Source of the DNA: Cetobacterium somerae ATCC BAA-474
GTDB taxonomy: Bacteria > Fusobacteriota > Fusobacteriia > Fusobacteriales > Fusobacteriaceae
Length of the DNA stretch: 64,000 nt
Direction: 5' to 3'
NCBI RefSeq assembly: GCF_000479045.1
Contig: NZ_KI518055.1
Coordinates: forward strand, 1-64,000
A model generated the notes under the pieces. It had not been told where the DNA came from. It searched no databases and was given only the letters and a program-made list of their open reading frames with translations. Shown here one piece after another: positions 1 to 9,125 of the stretch. Both the position numbers and the translations under genes were made by a program. Every line of letters starts with the position of its first letter. The stretch's first letter is position 1.

Positions 1-54
1 AAGAAGCGCCATTTTTTTATTTTTTGTAAAAAGAATTTTAAGGGGAGAATTTAA

Positions 55-1272
55 ATGGAAAATACAACTGGACAATTTTTTCAAGAAAATTTAAAAAATC
101 AACAACAAAAAATTAAAAATAAAATGATTAGATTAAGACAGAGACGATTTTCATTGTTTTTTATAATAGTAATATTGATGGTTTTAAGTTCAATTAATAT
201 GGTTAGTGCAGCTTTTTATATGAAACCTGAAAATATAAAAAAACACTTTGTATACATATTAATTTTTTTTATAATATATCTTTTTATTGGTAATGCTGGA
301 AAAATTAAAAAATTAAAATTGACATATAAAATTTTAAGTAATAGAAAGGTAAATGGATTTATATTCCTAACAAGTATTTTTATTTTATTAGGAATGTATA
401 TCGGAGGAAAAATGAATTTACCATTTATTCCCAAGATAAATGGAGCCTATGGTTGGATAAATCTAGGGCCAGTTTCTATTCAACCAGCTGAAATTTTAAA
501 ATGTGCATTTGTTATAAATATGGCAAATTGCTTGGCAAGAGCGGAAGATAATGATTTGAGTGAGAGCGTAACAATAATAAATGCTTTAATATACCTAGGA
601 GTTTATGGTGTGTTAATTTTAGCTCAGAAAGATATGGGAACAGCAATTCACTACTTAGCAATTTGGTTATTTATGATATTCATGAGTAAATTAAAAGATA
701 AATGGATTTTAAGGGTTAGTTGTTTAGGAGGAGTATTAGGTATAGGTGGACTAGCAGCGGTTTATAAATATGCCAGCGAAGAGGGAGCTTCCTATAAGAT
801 AATGAGAATAAAAAGTTATATAGATGGATTATTTTTTGGAAACTACTCAGATGATTACGGTTATCAGGTGAAGCAATCTGTTTATGCTTTTGGTAGTGGA
901 GGGTTATTTGGAAAAGGGTATGCTAATGGTGTTCAAAAGTATAGTTACCTTCCAGAGATACATACAGACTTTATAATGGCTACTTTTGGAGAAGAGTTTG
1001 GAATAATGGGTATGTTTGTAGTTGTTGGATTATTTTTTGCATTATATCATTTTATAATGGTAACAGGAAGAGAGTGTAAAAATTATTTTGGAAAATACTT
1101 GGCCTTAGGAATGGGAGCTCAAATAATAACTCAAGTAATAATAAATATATTTGTAGCTGTTGGATTACTACCAGTTTTTGGATTACCAATGCCATTCTTC
1201 AGTTATGGAGGAAGTGCAATGGTAACTATGGGAATAGCTCTTGGTTTGATTCATAATATGAATGTTGAATAA
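55..1272 (+). CDS. SEDS-family peptidoglycan polymerase, RodA/FtsW type
   Basis: This is a 405-residue polytopic membrane protein of the SEDS family, the glycosyltransferases that polymerise lipid II into glycan strands for elongation (RodA) or division (FtsW). A basic, glutamine-rich cytoplasmic N-terminus (about residues 1-32) is followed by some ten hydrophobic segments. The family motifs are visible: the extracellular stretch EIHTDFIMATFGEEFG around residue 303, with the Asp expected to be catalytic, and the C-terminal GLPMPFFSYGGSAMV near residue 375. The start is supported by GGGGAGA about 8 bases upstream. The motifs do not separate RodA from FtsW, and no dcw cluster or mreBCD genes lie beside it, so no symbol is given. 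Confidence 0.85.
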   Translation: MENTTGQFFQENLKNQQQKIKNKMIRLRQRRFSLFFIIVILMVLSSINMVSAAFYMKPENIKKHFVYILIFFIIYLFIGNAGKIKKLKLTYKILSNRKVNGFIFLTSIFILLGMYIGGKMNLPFIPKINGAYGWINLGPVSIQPAEILKCAFVINMANCLARAEDNDLSESVTIINALIYLGVYGVLILAQKDMGTAIHYLAIWLFMIFMSKLKDKWILRVSCLGGVLGIGGLAAVYKYASEEGASYKIMRIKSYIDGLFFGNYSDDYGYQVKQSVYAFGSGGLFGKGYANGVQKYSYLPEIHTDFIMATFGEEFGIMGMFVVVGLFFALYHFIMVTGRECKNYFGKYLALGMGAQIITQVIINIFVAVGLLPVFGLPMPFFSYGGSAMVTMGIALGLIHNMNVE

Positions 1273-1279
1273 ATATATT

Positions 1280-1308
1280 TTGATTTTTATATGTAAAAAT
1301 GATATACT
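1280..1308 (+). promoter_or_regulatory. Candidate sigma-70 promoter of pnp
   Basis: TTGATT at 1280-1285 and TATACT at 1303-1308 are separated by exactly 17 bases. Transcription would begin near 1315, just before the long leader hairpin. Confidence 0.6.
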
Positions 1309-1323
1309 TTAATGTAAGAATAT

Positions 1324-1408
1324 AGAGGATAAATATAAGGTAAGTAGTAAGAGATTAAAGCTAAAATCTTTAGTTTTAGTTCCTTATTATTTGCTATATT
1401 TATCCTCT
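1324..1408 (+). promoter_or_regulatory. Long imperfect hairpin in the pnp 5' leader
   Basis: A perfect 14-bp outer stem pairs 1324-1337 with 1395-1408. A 2-base bulge follows, then a 12-bp inner stem pairs 1340-1351 with 1383-1394 using three G-U wobbles, and an apical stem pairs CTAAAA 1361-1366 with TTTTAG 1374-1379. The structure ends 12 bases before the pnp Shine-Dalgarno and has no T-run, so it is not a terminator. In Escherichia coli the pnp leader forms an RNase III-cleaved hairpin through which PNPase represses itself. A similar role here is inferred from position and shape. Confidence 0.6.
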
Positions 1409-1432
1409 ACCAATTTAAAAGGAGGAAACTTA

Positions 1433-3544
1433 ATGTTTAATGAAGTAAGCTTAAGCTTAGAAATAGGTGGAAGACAATTAACGTTAAAAACTGGTAAAAT
1501 AGCAAGACAATCAAACGGAGCTGTAATGGTTCAATATGGTGATACAATTTTATTAAGTACAGTTAACAGAAGTAAAAGTGCTAGAGAGGGAATAGACTTC
1601 TTTCCTTTAACAGTAGATTATGTAGAAAAATATTATGCAGCTGGGAAATTCCCAGGAGGATTTAATAAAAGAGAAGCTAGACCATCAACAAATGCTACAC
1701 TGATAGCTAGATTAATAGACAGACCAATAAGACCAATGTTCCCAGAAGGGTTTCATTACGATGTTCATATTGTAAATACAACACTTTCATATGATGGAGT
1801 ATGTACTCCTGATTTCATGGGAATTGTTGGATCATCAGTAGCTTTAACAGTATCTGATATTCCATTTATGGGGCCAGTAGCTGGAGTAGTAGTTGGAATG
1901 ATAGATGGAGAGTTTATTTTAAATCCAACACCAGAGCAATTAAAAATAAGTGAATTAGATTTATCGGTGGCTGGAAGTATGGATGCCATCAACATGGTTG
2001 AAGCAGGAGCAAAAGAAATTGATGAGGAAACAATGTTAAAAGCTATAATGTTTGCTCATGATAATATAAAGAAATTATGTCAGTTCCAAATGGAGTTCCA
2101 AGCTTTAGTTGGTAAAGAGAAGATAGAGTTCCAAGCACCTGAAGTAATGCCGATAGTTAAAAACTTTATCGATCAAAATGGAGCTACTAAGTTAAAAGAA
2201 GCTGTTTTAACAACTGGAAAAAAAGCTAGAGAAGAAGCTGTAGATCAATTAGAAGAAGTTTTATTTGAAGAATTTGTAAATACAAACTTTGGAGAAGAGG
2301 AAGTTCCTGCAGAAGTAGTTGCAGAATTTGCAAAATATTATCACGATTTAATGAAAGAGCAAGTTAGAGATGCTATTTTATACAATAAACATAGAGTAGA
2401 TGGAAGAGCTACAACAGAAATTAGAGACTTAGCAGCAGAAGTAAATGTTTTACCAATTGTACATGGATCAGCTTTATTTACAAGAGGAGAAACACAAGCG
2501 TTAGTTGTAGCAACTTTAGGAACTAAAGAGGATGAGCAATTAATAGATGGGCTAGATGAAGAGTATTTTAAAAAATTCTATCTACACTATAATTTCCCTC
2601 CATATTCAGTTGGAGAAACAGGAAGAATGGGTGCACCTGGAAGAAGAGAACTAGGACATGGATCTTTAGCAGAGAGAGCATTAAGCTATGTAATGCCGTC
2701 AGTAGAAGATTTCCCATACACAGTTAGATTAGTTTCAGAAATAACAGAATCTAATGGATCGTCGTCTCAAGCGTCAATCTGTGGAGGATCATTAGCATTA
2801 ATGCATGCAGGAGTGCCTATTAAAGAACATGTAGCTGGAATTGCAATGGGTCTAATCAAAAAAGATGATGATTATGTTGTGTTAACAGATATAATGGGTC
2901 TAGAGGATCACTTAGGAGATATGGACTTTAAAGTTGCAGGAACTAAGACTGGAATAACTGCTTTACAAATGGATATGAAGATTGCAGGAATATCAGAGGA
3001 CATTATGAGAATAGCTTTAAAGCAAGCTTTAGACGCTAGATTACAAATATTAGAATTAATGAATAGCACAATATCAAATACAAATGAATTAGCACCAACT
3101 GTTCCAAGAATTCACCAAATGGTAATTCCAAAGGATAAAATTGCAGTTTTAATAGGACCTGGTGGAAAAAATATAAAAGGAATTATAGAAGCAACAGGTG
3201 CAACTATTGATATAGAAGATGATGGAAGAGTATCTATATTCTGTAAAGGATTAGATGTTTTAGAGGATACTATAAAGTTAGTAAATGGATATGTTAAAGA
3301 TGTTGAAGTAGGAGAGGTATATTTAGGAAGAGTGGTAAATATAGCTAAGTTTGGAGCTTTCATGGAAATATTACCAGGGAAAGAGGGACTTCTTCACGTA
3401 TCAGAAATATCTTTAGAAAGAGTAGCTAATGTTGAAGATGTATTAAAAGTTGGAGACACATTTGAAGTAAAAGTAATTTCTACAGAAAATGGAAAAATCA
3501 GTTTAAGTAGAAAGAAATTATTACAAGAAATGGCAGCTGAATAA
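1433..3544 (+). CDS. pnp: Polyribonucleotide nucleotidyltransferase (PNPase)
   Basis: This is a 703-residue phosphorolytic 3'-5' exoribonuclease that acts in mRNA decay. It has the usual order: two RNase PH-like domains (roughly 5-215 and 310-540) around an alpha-helical linker, a KH domain near 550-610 ([10 protein letters not shown]), and an S1 RNA-binding domain at about 615-690 ([20 protein letters not shown]). The catalytic-core motif DFKVAGT is present. An upstream ATG-like start at 1391 lies inside the leader hairpin. I chose the ATG at 1433 because AGGAGG lies just before it and the protein then starts like other PNPases. A terminator follows the gene, so it appears to be monocistronic. 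Confidence 0.97.
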   Translation: MFNEVSLSLEIGGRQLTLKTGKIARQSNGAVMVQYGDTILLSTVNRSKSAREGIDFFPLTVDYVEKYYAAGKFPGGFNKREARPSTNATLIARLIDRPIRPMFPEGFHYDVHIVNTTLSYDGVCTPDFMGIVGSSVALTVSDIPFMGPVAGVVVGMIDGEFILNPTPEQLKISELDLSVAGSMDAINMVEAGAKEIDEETMLKAIMFAHDNIKKLCQFQMEFQALVGKEKIEFQAPEVMPIVKNFIDQNGATKLKEAVLTTGKKAREEAVDQLEEVLFEEFVNTNFGEEEVPAEVVAEFAKYYHDLMKEQVRDAILYNKHRVDGRATTEIRDLAAEVNVLPIVHGSALFTRGETQALVVATLGTKEDEQLIDGLDEEYFKKFYLHYNFPPYSVGETGRMGAPGRRELGHGSLAERALSYVMPSVEDFPYTVRLVSEITESNGSSSQASICGGSLALMHAGVPIKEHVAGIAMGLIKKDDDYVVLTDIMGLEDHLGDMDFKVAGTKTGITALQMDMKIAGISEDIMRIALKQALDARLQILELMNSTISNTNELAPTVPRIHQMVIPKDKIAVLIGPGGKNIKGIIEATGATIDIEDDGRVSIFCKGLDVLEDTIKLVNGYVKDVEVGEVYLGRVVNIAKFGAFMEILPGKEGLLHVSEISLERVANVEDVLKVGDTFEVKVISTENGKISLSRKKLLQEMAAE

Positions 3545-3561
3545 TTTTAAAATTAAGGGGG

Positions 3562-3597
3562 ATAACACAGAGGACTTCAACCTCTGTGTTATTTTTC
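3562..3597 (+). terminator. Intrinsic terminator after pnp
   Basis: A 12-bp perfect stem pairs 3562-3573 with 3581-3592, with a 7-base loop, followed by a run of five T. Confidence 0.9.
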
Positions 3598-3639
3598 CGT
3601 ATAGAAATAAAAGCAACAAAAAATGAAGGATGGTAAAAA

Positions 3640-4980
3640 ATGAAATTAGGTTTAATAAGTTTAGGTTGTAGTAAAAACTTAGTTGACAGTGAGCACTTAA
3701 TAGGGCTAATGGTAGCTAGAAAAGGATTTGAAATAACAAATGATTTAGAAGAGGCAGATGTTGTTTTAGTAAATACATGTGGATTTATTGGAGATGCAAA
3801 AGAGGAGTCAATTCAAGCAATATTAGAAGTTGCAGAAAAGAAAAACTCTGGAAAAGTAAAAAAAATAATTGTTGCAGGATGCTTAGCACAGAGATATGCT
3901 GATGAATTAATTTCAGAAATTCCTGAAATAGATGCTGTAGTTGGTACAGGTGAAATACATAAAATAGAAGAGATCGTAGATACAATTTTAGAGGATTCTA
4001 AAATTGTGAGATGTGATTCTTTTGAATTCTTAGCAGATGCAGGAACAGAAAGAATTTTAACAACAAATCCTCACACAGCTTATTTAAAAATAGCTGAAGG
4101 ATGTAATAGAAGATGTACGTATTGTATTATACCTCAACTTAGAGGAAATTTAAGAAGTAGAACAATAGAGGATATTGTAGAAGAAGCAAAAGCTTTAGCA
4201 GCAAATGGAGTTAGAGAAATAAATTTATTAGCTCAAGAAACAACAGAGTATGGAATTGATTTATATAAGAAGAAAGCTTTACCTGATTTATTAAAAGAAT
4301 TAGCAAAAGTAGATGGAATAGAGTGGATTAGATCATATTATATGTTCCCTAACTCATTAACAGATGAACTAGTTGAAGTTATAAAAAATGAACCAAAAGT
4401 TTGTAAATATTTTGATATTCCAATTCAACATATTTCAGGAAATATACTACAAAATATGGCTAGAGCAAAATCAGGTGATCATATAAAATCAATTTTAAAT
4501 AAAATAAGAACTGAAATTCCTGAAGCAACAATCAGAACTACTGTAATTGTAGGATTCCCAGGAGAAACAGAAGAAGATTTTGAAGAGTTAAAAGATTTTA
4601 TAAAAGAGTTTAAATTTGATTATGTAGGTGTATTTAAGTACTCTAGAGAAGAGGGAACTGTTGCACATGATTTAGAGAATCAAGTTCCAGAAGAAATAAA
4701 AGAAAAAAGATGGGCTGAATTAACAAATTTACAAGCTGAAATTGCAGAGATAAAAAATAGAGCAATGATTGGAAAAGTTGTTGAAGTTATGATTGACGGT
4801 ATTTCTTCAGAGAGTGAGTTTATGCTAGAGGGAAGAACTAGAGGACAAGCCTTAGATATAGATGGAAAAGTTTTAACAAATGATGGAACTGCAAAACAAG
4901 GGGAAATAGTAAAAGTAAAAATAGAACAAAATTTTGAATATGACTATATAGGGGCAATTGTAGAAAACGAAATAAAATAG
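3640..4980 (+). CDS. rimO: Ribosomal protein S12 methylthiotransferase RimO
   Basis: This is a 446-residue radical-SAM enzyme that adds a methylthio group to a conserved aspartate of ribosomal protein S12. The N-terminal methylthiotransferase domain has three Fe-S cysteines (GLISLGCSKN near residue 10, NTCGFIGDA near 47, VAGCLAQ near 80). The central radical-SAM domain has the CxxxCxxC motif in CNRRCTYCIIPQ at about residue 155, and a TRAM domain ends the protein. The N-terminal SLGCSKNLVDSE distinguishes RimO from MiaB. AAGGATG precedes the ATG. The gene leads a run (pgsA, yggT) whose members are 24 or fewer bases apart. Confidence 0.95.
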   Translation: MKLGLISLGCSKNLVDSEHLIGLMVARKGFEITNDLEEADVVLVNTCGFIGDAKEESIQAILEVAEKKNSGKVKKIIVAGCLAQRYADELISEIPEIDAVVGTGEIHKIEEIVDTILEDSKIVRCDSFEFLADAGTERILTTNPHTAYLKIAEGCNRRCTYCIIPQLRGNLRSRTIEDIVEEAKALAANGVREINLLAQETTEYGIDLYKKKALPDLLKELAKVDGIEWIRSYYMFPNSLTDELVEVIKNEPKVCKYFDIPIQHISGNILQNMARAKSGDHIKSILNKIRTEIPEATIRTTVIVGFPGETEEDFEELKDFIKEFKFDYVGVFKYSREEGTVAHDLENQVPEEIKEKRWAELTNLQAEIAEIKNRAMIGKVVEVMIDGISSESEFMLEGRTRGQALDIDGKVLTNDGTAKQGEIVKVKIEQNFEYDYIGAIVENEIK

Positions 4981-5004
4981 TTTTAAAATAAGGAGGAGTC
5001 AGTC

Positions 5005-5574
5005 TTGAATTTGCCAAATAAACTTACAGCAATTAGATTAATATTAGCAATACCTTTTATATACTTTTTACAAGAATCAGCAGGGACTACACATCATACT
5101 TTGTATAGAATGATAGCGTTTGGTATATTTATTTTTGCATCGCTGACAGATTGGTTAGATGGATATATAGCAAGAAAATATAATTTAATAACTGATTTGG
5201 GTAAGATAATGGATCCTTTGGCAGATAAAATACTTGTTATATCAGCATTGGTAATCTTTGTAAAATTAGATTATATTCCAGCATGGATGTCTATAGTTGT
5301 TATAGCAAGAGAATTTTTAATTAGTGGGATAAGAACTATAGCTGCAGCAAAAGGGGAAGTGATTCCTGCAGGAATTTTAGGAAAATATAAAACAACTACT
5401 CAAATGATTGTGATTATAATTATGCTGTTCTTTGGGCTAGGAAATACTCCTGAAAAAGAAACTTTGTATAAAACAATTTATTTTTATATGACATTAATTC
5501 CAGTTGTTTTAACAATTTGGTCTGGATGGGAATACTCGGTAAAAGCAAAACATTACTTTTTAGGAGAGAAATAA
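5005..5574 (+). CDS. pgsA: CDP-diacylglycerol--glycerol-3-phosphate 3-phosphatidyltransferase
   Basis: This 189-residue integral membrane enzyme makes phosphatidylglycerolphosphate, the committed step to phosphatidylglycerol and cardiolipin. The CDP-alcohol phosphotransferase motif DG-x2-AR-x8-G-x3-D-x3-D is visible in DWLDGYIARKY and GKIMDPLADK around residues 50-75. The start is TTG, with AGGAGGAG 6 bases upstream, and the protein then begins NLPNKLTAIRL as in the family. With plsY and gpsA a few kb away, three steps of phospholipid synthesis lie in this region. Confidence 0.93.
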   Translation: MNLPNKLTAIRLILAIPFIYFLQESAGTTHHTLYRMIAFGIFIFASLTDWLDGYIARKYNLITDLGKIMDPLADKILVISALVIFVKLDYIPAWMSIVVIAREFLISGIRTIAAAKGEVIPAGILGKYKTTTQMIVIIIMLFFGLGNTPEKETLYKTIYFYMTLIPVVLTIWSGWEYSVKAKHYFLGEK

Positions 5575-5583
5575 GGAGAAAAT

Positions 5584-5838
5584 ATGGGTTTAATTTACAG
5601 AATTATAAATTTAGCTTTTGAAATTATGAATATACTTATATTAATAAGAATAGTAATCTCTTGGTTAGCTCCATATTCAAGAAATGACTTTACAAATCTT
5701 GTATATGCTTTAACAGAGCCAATTTTAAAACCTTTTAGGACTTTGATACCTATGGGAAATGTTAGAATAGATTTGTCACCAGTATTGGCTTATTTTGCTT
5801 TGAAGATTCTAAGATATATTATTTTTTATTTATTATAA
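5584..5838 (+). CDS. YggT family membrane protein
   Basis: This is an 84-residue protein with two hydrophobic segments (about 5-27 and 62-82) and the family pattern RIVISWLAPYSRNDF followed by EPILKPFRTLIP. YggT proteins are small membrane proteins often found near division or envelope genes; their biochemical function is not established. The gene lies 9 bases after pgsA with a Shine-Dalgarno (AGGAG) overlapping the end of pgsA, so it is translated as part of the same operon. A terminator follows. Confidence 0.85.
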   Translation: MGLIYRIINLAFEIMNILILIRIVISWLAPYSRNDFTNLVYALTEPILKPFRTLIPMGNVRIDLSPVLAYFALKILRYIIFYLL

Positions 5839-5842
5839 TAGA

Positions 5843-5872
5843 ATAGAGAGGCCAATGGCTTCTCTATTTTTT
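5843..5872 (+). terminator. Intrinsic terminator after yggT
   Basis: An 11-bp stem (one G-U pair) pairs 5843-5853 with 5857-5867 around a 3-base loop, followed by six T. The rsmH Shine-Dalgarno begins directly after it. Confidence 0.8.
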
Positions 5873-5887
5873 GTAGGAGGAACAAAA

Positions 5888-6826
5888 ATGCACGAAATAG
5901 AAAGTGAATACCACATACCAGTTTTATATTATGAAACATTAGAAAATTTAATAACAGATAAAGATGGTATATATGTAGATTGTACTTTAGGAGGAGGAGG
6001 ACACTCTGAAGGTATATTAAAAGAAATTAGTGATAAAGGAAGATTAATTTCTATAGATCAAGATGATCAAGCAATAGAATTTGCAAAAAAAAGACTTGAG
6101 AAATATGGAAAAAAATGGTCTGTATATAAAAGTAACTTCGAAAATATAGAAACAGTTCTGTATATGGCTGGGGCTAATGAAGTTACAGGAATTCTTATGG
6201 ATATTGGAGTTTCATCTACTCAACTTGATGATCCAGAAAGAGGGTTTTCATATAGATATGATACAAAGCTTGACATGAGAATGAATAGAGAAGAAGTGTT
6301 GTCAGCTTATGAAGTTGTTAATGAATACGAAGAAGGAGAATTAGTTAGAATTTTCTTTGAATACGGAGAGGATAGATTTGCTAGAAAGGTAGCTAGATTG
6401 ATCTGTCAAAGAAGAGAGGAAAAGCCTATTGAAACAACTGGAGAACTTGTAGAGATAATAAGAAAAGCTTATCCACCAAGAAGTGAAAAACATCCAGCTA
6501 AAAAAGTTTTCCAAGCTATTAGAATTGAAGTTAATAGAGAATTAGATGTATTAAAAAATGCGATAACAAAATCTTTTAATAGTTTAGAAAAAGGAGGACG
6601 TTTAGCAATAATAACGTTCCACTCTTTAGAAGATAGAATTGTAAAAAATATGTTTAGAGATCTTTGTACAGGATGTAAATGTCCAAAAGAGATTCCAATA
6701 TGTGTATGTAACGAAAAACCTAAAGGTAAATTGGTAAATAGAAAGCCAATAACTTCAGGTCAAGATGAGTTAAAATTTAACAATAGAGCGCATTCAGCTA
6801 AATTAAGAGTTATCGAAAAATTATAA
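5888..6826 (+). CDS. rsmH: 16S rRNA (cytosine1402-N4)-methyltransferase RsmH
   Basis: This 312-residue SAM-dependent methyltransferase (formerly MraW) modifies C1402 of 16S rRNA in the decoding centre. The glycine-rich SAM motif DCTLGGGGHSEGIL lies near residue 35. Family signatures GILMDIGVSSTQLD (about 105) and ITFHSLEDRIVK (about 245) are present, with a cysteine cluster near 265. A longer reading from 5855 would begin inside the preceding terminator. The ATG at 5888, preceded by AGGAGG, gives the usual length. As in the classic dcw order, an FtsL-like gene follows, but no mraZ precedes it. Confidence 0.95.
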   Translation: MHEIESEYHIPVLYYETLENLITDKDGIYVDCTLGGGGHSEGILKEISDKGRLISIDQDDQAIEFAKKRLEKYGKKWSVYKSNFENIETVLYMAGANEVTGILMDIGVSSTQLDDPERGFSYRYDTKLDMRMNREEVLSAYEVVNEYEEGELVRIFFEYGEDRFARKVARLICQRREEKPIETTGELVEIIRKAYPPRSEKHPAKKVFQAIRIEVNRELDVLKNAITKSFNSLEKGGRLAIITFHSLEDRIVKNMFRDLCTGCKCPKEIPICVCNEKPKGKLVNRKPITSGQDELKFNNRAHSAKLRVIEKL

Positions 6827-6844
6827 AAATAAAAGGAGGACCTG

Positions 6845-7117
6845 ATGAAGAGAAAAAAAGTTTTATTAACACTTGTTGGTATAATTTTAATCTGGTCATT
6901 TTATGGGTACCTTATAAGAACAATCTCATATTTAGAAAAAAGTAATTTGAAGATTGAAAGAGAGTTAAGAGAGCTTGAAAAAGAGAGAAGTAAAAGAATA
7001 TATGAATATGACTTACTCATGGATTTAAGTAAAATAGAACAAGAAATGAATAAACAAAAAAATATGGTTATTTCTGAAAAGATAAATTTCTTTAAAATAG
7101 ATGATAGCTCTTTTTAA
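6845..7117 (+). CDS. FtsL/DivIC-like small bitopic protein
   Basis: This 90-residue protein has a short basic N-terminus, one transmembrane segment (about residues 7-25) and a charged coiled-coil-like stretch (30-75) rich in Glu, Lys and Arg. That architecture and its place 18 bases after rsmH match FtsL, the division scaffold protein encoded after rsmH in many bacteria. FtsL sequences are too divergent for residue-level proof by eye, so the assignment rests on topology and synteny. GGAGG lies 5 bases before the ATG. Confidence 0.6.
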   Translation: MKRKKVLLTLVGIILIWSFYGYLIRTISYLEKSNLKIERELRELEKERSKRIYEYDLLMDLSKIEQEMNKQKNMVISEKINFFKIDDSSF

Positions 7118-7135
7118 AAATAAAGGAGAGTATTT

Positions 7136-8497
7136 ATGAAACTAGAAAAAGGACAAATAGTTGAAATTAAGATAGAAAAAATAGTCTACGGTGGAGAGGG
7201 ATTAGGTTATTACAATGGCGAGTTTGCTATGTTTGTGCCTATGTCTGTCCCTGGAGATATTTTAAAAGTTGAGATAATTTCTTTAAAAAAGAGTTATGGA
7301 AGAGCTTTAATAAAGGAGATTATAACTCCTGGAGCTGAAAGAATTAAAGATTTAAATCATGTAACTTTCGAAGATTTTCAAGGGTGTGATTTTGGAATGC
7401 TAGATTACACTGCTCAGTTAAAATATAAAAAAGAGATGGTAGAGGATGTAATAAGAAGAATAGGTAAAAATAGTGAAGTTTTAATAGAGGACACATTAGA
7501 ATCACCTATTGAAAAAAACTATAGAAATAAAGTTATTGAACCATTTTCTTTTAATGGACAAGAAATTATAACTGGATTCTTTAAAAGAAAAAGTCATGAT
7601 GTATTTCAAGTAGAAGATAATATGTTGAATTCAGTATTAGGAAATAAAATAATCACAGAGTTAAAAAATGTTTTAAATAAAAATAAAGTAACTGTGTATG
7701 ATGAAAAAAAACATTCAGGAATATTGAGACATGTAATGGTTAGAACAAACTCTTTTAATGAAGCTATGTTAGTTTTAATAATAAATGATACAAAAGTTTC
7801 TGAAAAAATTAAAAGTATTTTGAAAGAGGTAATGGATAAGTTTAAAGAGATTACATCGACTTATATTTCGTTAAATGATAGAAAAACGAATGTAGCTTTA
7901 GGCCATAAAAATCTACTTATTTTTGGAGAAAAAACAATTAAAGAGGATATTGATAATATTCATTTTAATATATCTCCAACATCTTTTTTCCAGATAAACT
8001 TGGATCAAACAAAAAGATTATATAGTTTAGCTATAAGTATGTTTGAAAATATAGAAAACAAAAAAATTGTAGATGCTTATGCAGGAACTGGAACAATAGG
8101 AATGATTCTATCTAAAAAAGCAAAGAAAGTTTACTCAATAGAAATTGTAGAATCAGCTGTAAAAGATGGAATTCAAACTGCAAAAGAAAATAATATAGAA
8201 AATGTTCAATTTATATGTGGGGATGTAAATAAAGAGCTAGGAAAATTAATAAAAGCAGAAAAAGTGGATTCAATAATATTAGATCCACCAAGAAAAGGGA
8301 TTGATGAGGAAAGTCTAATAAATATATCTAAAGTTGGAATAGAAGAGATTGTATATATATCTTGTAATCCATCAACTTTTGCTAGAGATATAGAAATTTT
8401 AGAAAGAGAAGGATATAAGTTAGTTAGAGTAAAACCAGTGGACATGTTTCCTCAAACAAGCCATATTGAAGTAGTGGGAAGATTAGTTAAAAAATAG
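7136..8497 (+). CDS. 23S rRNA (uracil-5-)-methyltransferase, RlmD/RlmCD family
   Basis: This 453-residue enzyme of the TrmA/RumA family forms 5-methyluridine in RNA. An N-terminal TRAM domain (about 1-65) precedes the methyltransferase fold with SAM motif DAYAGTGTIG near residue 315, DPPRKG near 383, and the nucleophilic cysteine in YISCNPSTF near 407. The 4Fe-4S cluster cysteines usual in RlmD (Cys-x5-Cys-x2-Cys after the TRAM domain) are not seen; only one remains, in FQGCDFGML. The TRAM domain and length exclude TrmA. Which uridine it modifies cannot be read from sequence. It follows the FtsL-like gene by 18 bases. Confidence 0.88.
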   Translation: MKLEKGQIVEIKIEKIVYGGEGLGYYNGEFAMFVPMSVPGDILKVEIISLKKSYGRALIKEIITPGAERIKDLNHVTFEDFQGCDFGMLDYTAQLKYKKEMVEDVIRRIGKNSEVLIEDTLESPIEKNYRNKVIEPFSFNGQEIITGFFKRKSHDVFQVEDNMLNSVLGNKIITELKNVLNKNKVTVYDEKKHSGILRHVMVRTNSFNEAMLVLIINDTKVSEKIKSILKEVMDKFKEITSTYISLNDRKTNVALGHKNLLIFGEKTIKEDIDNIHFNISPTSFFQINLDQTKRLYSLAISMFENIENKKIVDAYAGTGTIGMILSKKAKKVYSIEIVESAVKDGIQTAKENNIENVQFICGDVNKELGKLIKAEKVDSIILDPPRKGIDEESLINISKVGIEEIVYISCNPSTFARDIEILEREGYKLVRVKPVDMFPQTSHIEVVGRLVKK

Positions 8498-8506
8498 GAG
8501 GGCTTT

Positions 8507-9112
8507 ATGATAAAGTTTTTAATATTTGCAGTAATTGCATATATATTTGGTTCACTTCCTTGTGGTGTTTGGTTAGGAAAGGGAGTTAAAAATATTGATA
8601 TAAGAGAATATGGAAGCAAAAACTCTGGTGCAACAAATGCTTATAGAATTTTAGGACCAAAGTATGGTATAATGGTTCTAATATTAGATGCTTTAAAAGG
8701 ATATATTCCACTTTATATAGCAAGTTTATTTGATATTGGTGGCATATATATTATATTATTAGGTTTGGTAGCTATACTAGGTCACACTTTTTCATTCTTT
8801 TTACAATTTAAAGGTGGAAAAGGGGTAGCAACAAGCTTAGGAGTTTTTCTTTTCTTAATGCCAAAAGTGGTAGGCGTTTTGGTATTGGTATTTATACTTG
8901 TGGTAGGAATTAGTAAATACATCTCTTTAGGATCAGTTATATGTGCAGGGTTATTACCAATTTTAGCATATTTTATGCCTGTAAGAGATGACGCAACTAG
9001 ACTTCCATTAGTGGTAATATCTCTAATAGTTGGAATATTTGTAATTTATAAACATAAAGCAAATATTCAAAGGCTCATGGAAGGGAAAGAAAATAAATTT
9101 AATTTAAAGTAA
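8507..9112 (+). CDS. plsY: Glycerol-3-phosphate acyltransferase PlsY
   Basis: This 201-residue polytopic enzyme transfers an acyl group from acyl-phosphate to glycerol-3-phosphate, the first acylation in phospholipid synthesis. It shows the three PlsY motifs: GSLPCGVWLGK with SKNSGATNAYR (about 15-50), GHTFSFFLQFKGGKGVAT (about 95-113) and a later HKANIQRL. The gene starts 9 bases after the methyltransferase, and gpsA, which makes its substrate glycerol-3-phosphate, follows 13 bases later. Confidence 0.95.
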   Translation: MIKFLIFAVIAYIFGSLPCGVWLGKGVKNIDIREYGSKNSGATNAYRILGPKYGIMVLILDALKGYIPLYIASLFDIGGIYIILLGLVAILGHTFSFFLQFKGGKGVATSLGVFLFLMPKVVGVLVLVFILVVGISKYISLGSVICAGLLPILAYFMPVRDDATRLPLVVISLIVGIFVIYKHKANIQRLMEGKENKFNLK

Positions 9113-9125
9113 GGAGATAAATTAA

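Noticed and set aside
1-54. Gene fragment at the window start
   Set aside because: The first bases look like the T-rich end of an upstream terminator and a ribosome site; no coding frame can be supported.
1324-1408. Terminal inverted repeats of a small mobile element
   Set aside because: No target duplication is seen and the arms pair through wobbles along their length, which fits an RNA hairpin.
1391-1432. Earlier in-frame start for pnp
   Set aside because: It lies inside the leader hairpin and has no ribosome site; the ATG at 1433 follows AGGAGG and gives the standard N-terminus.
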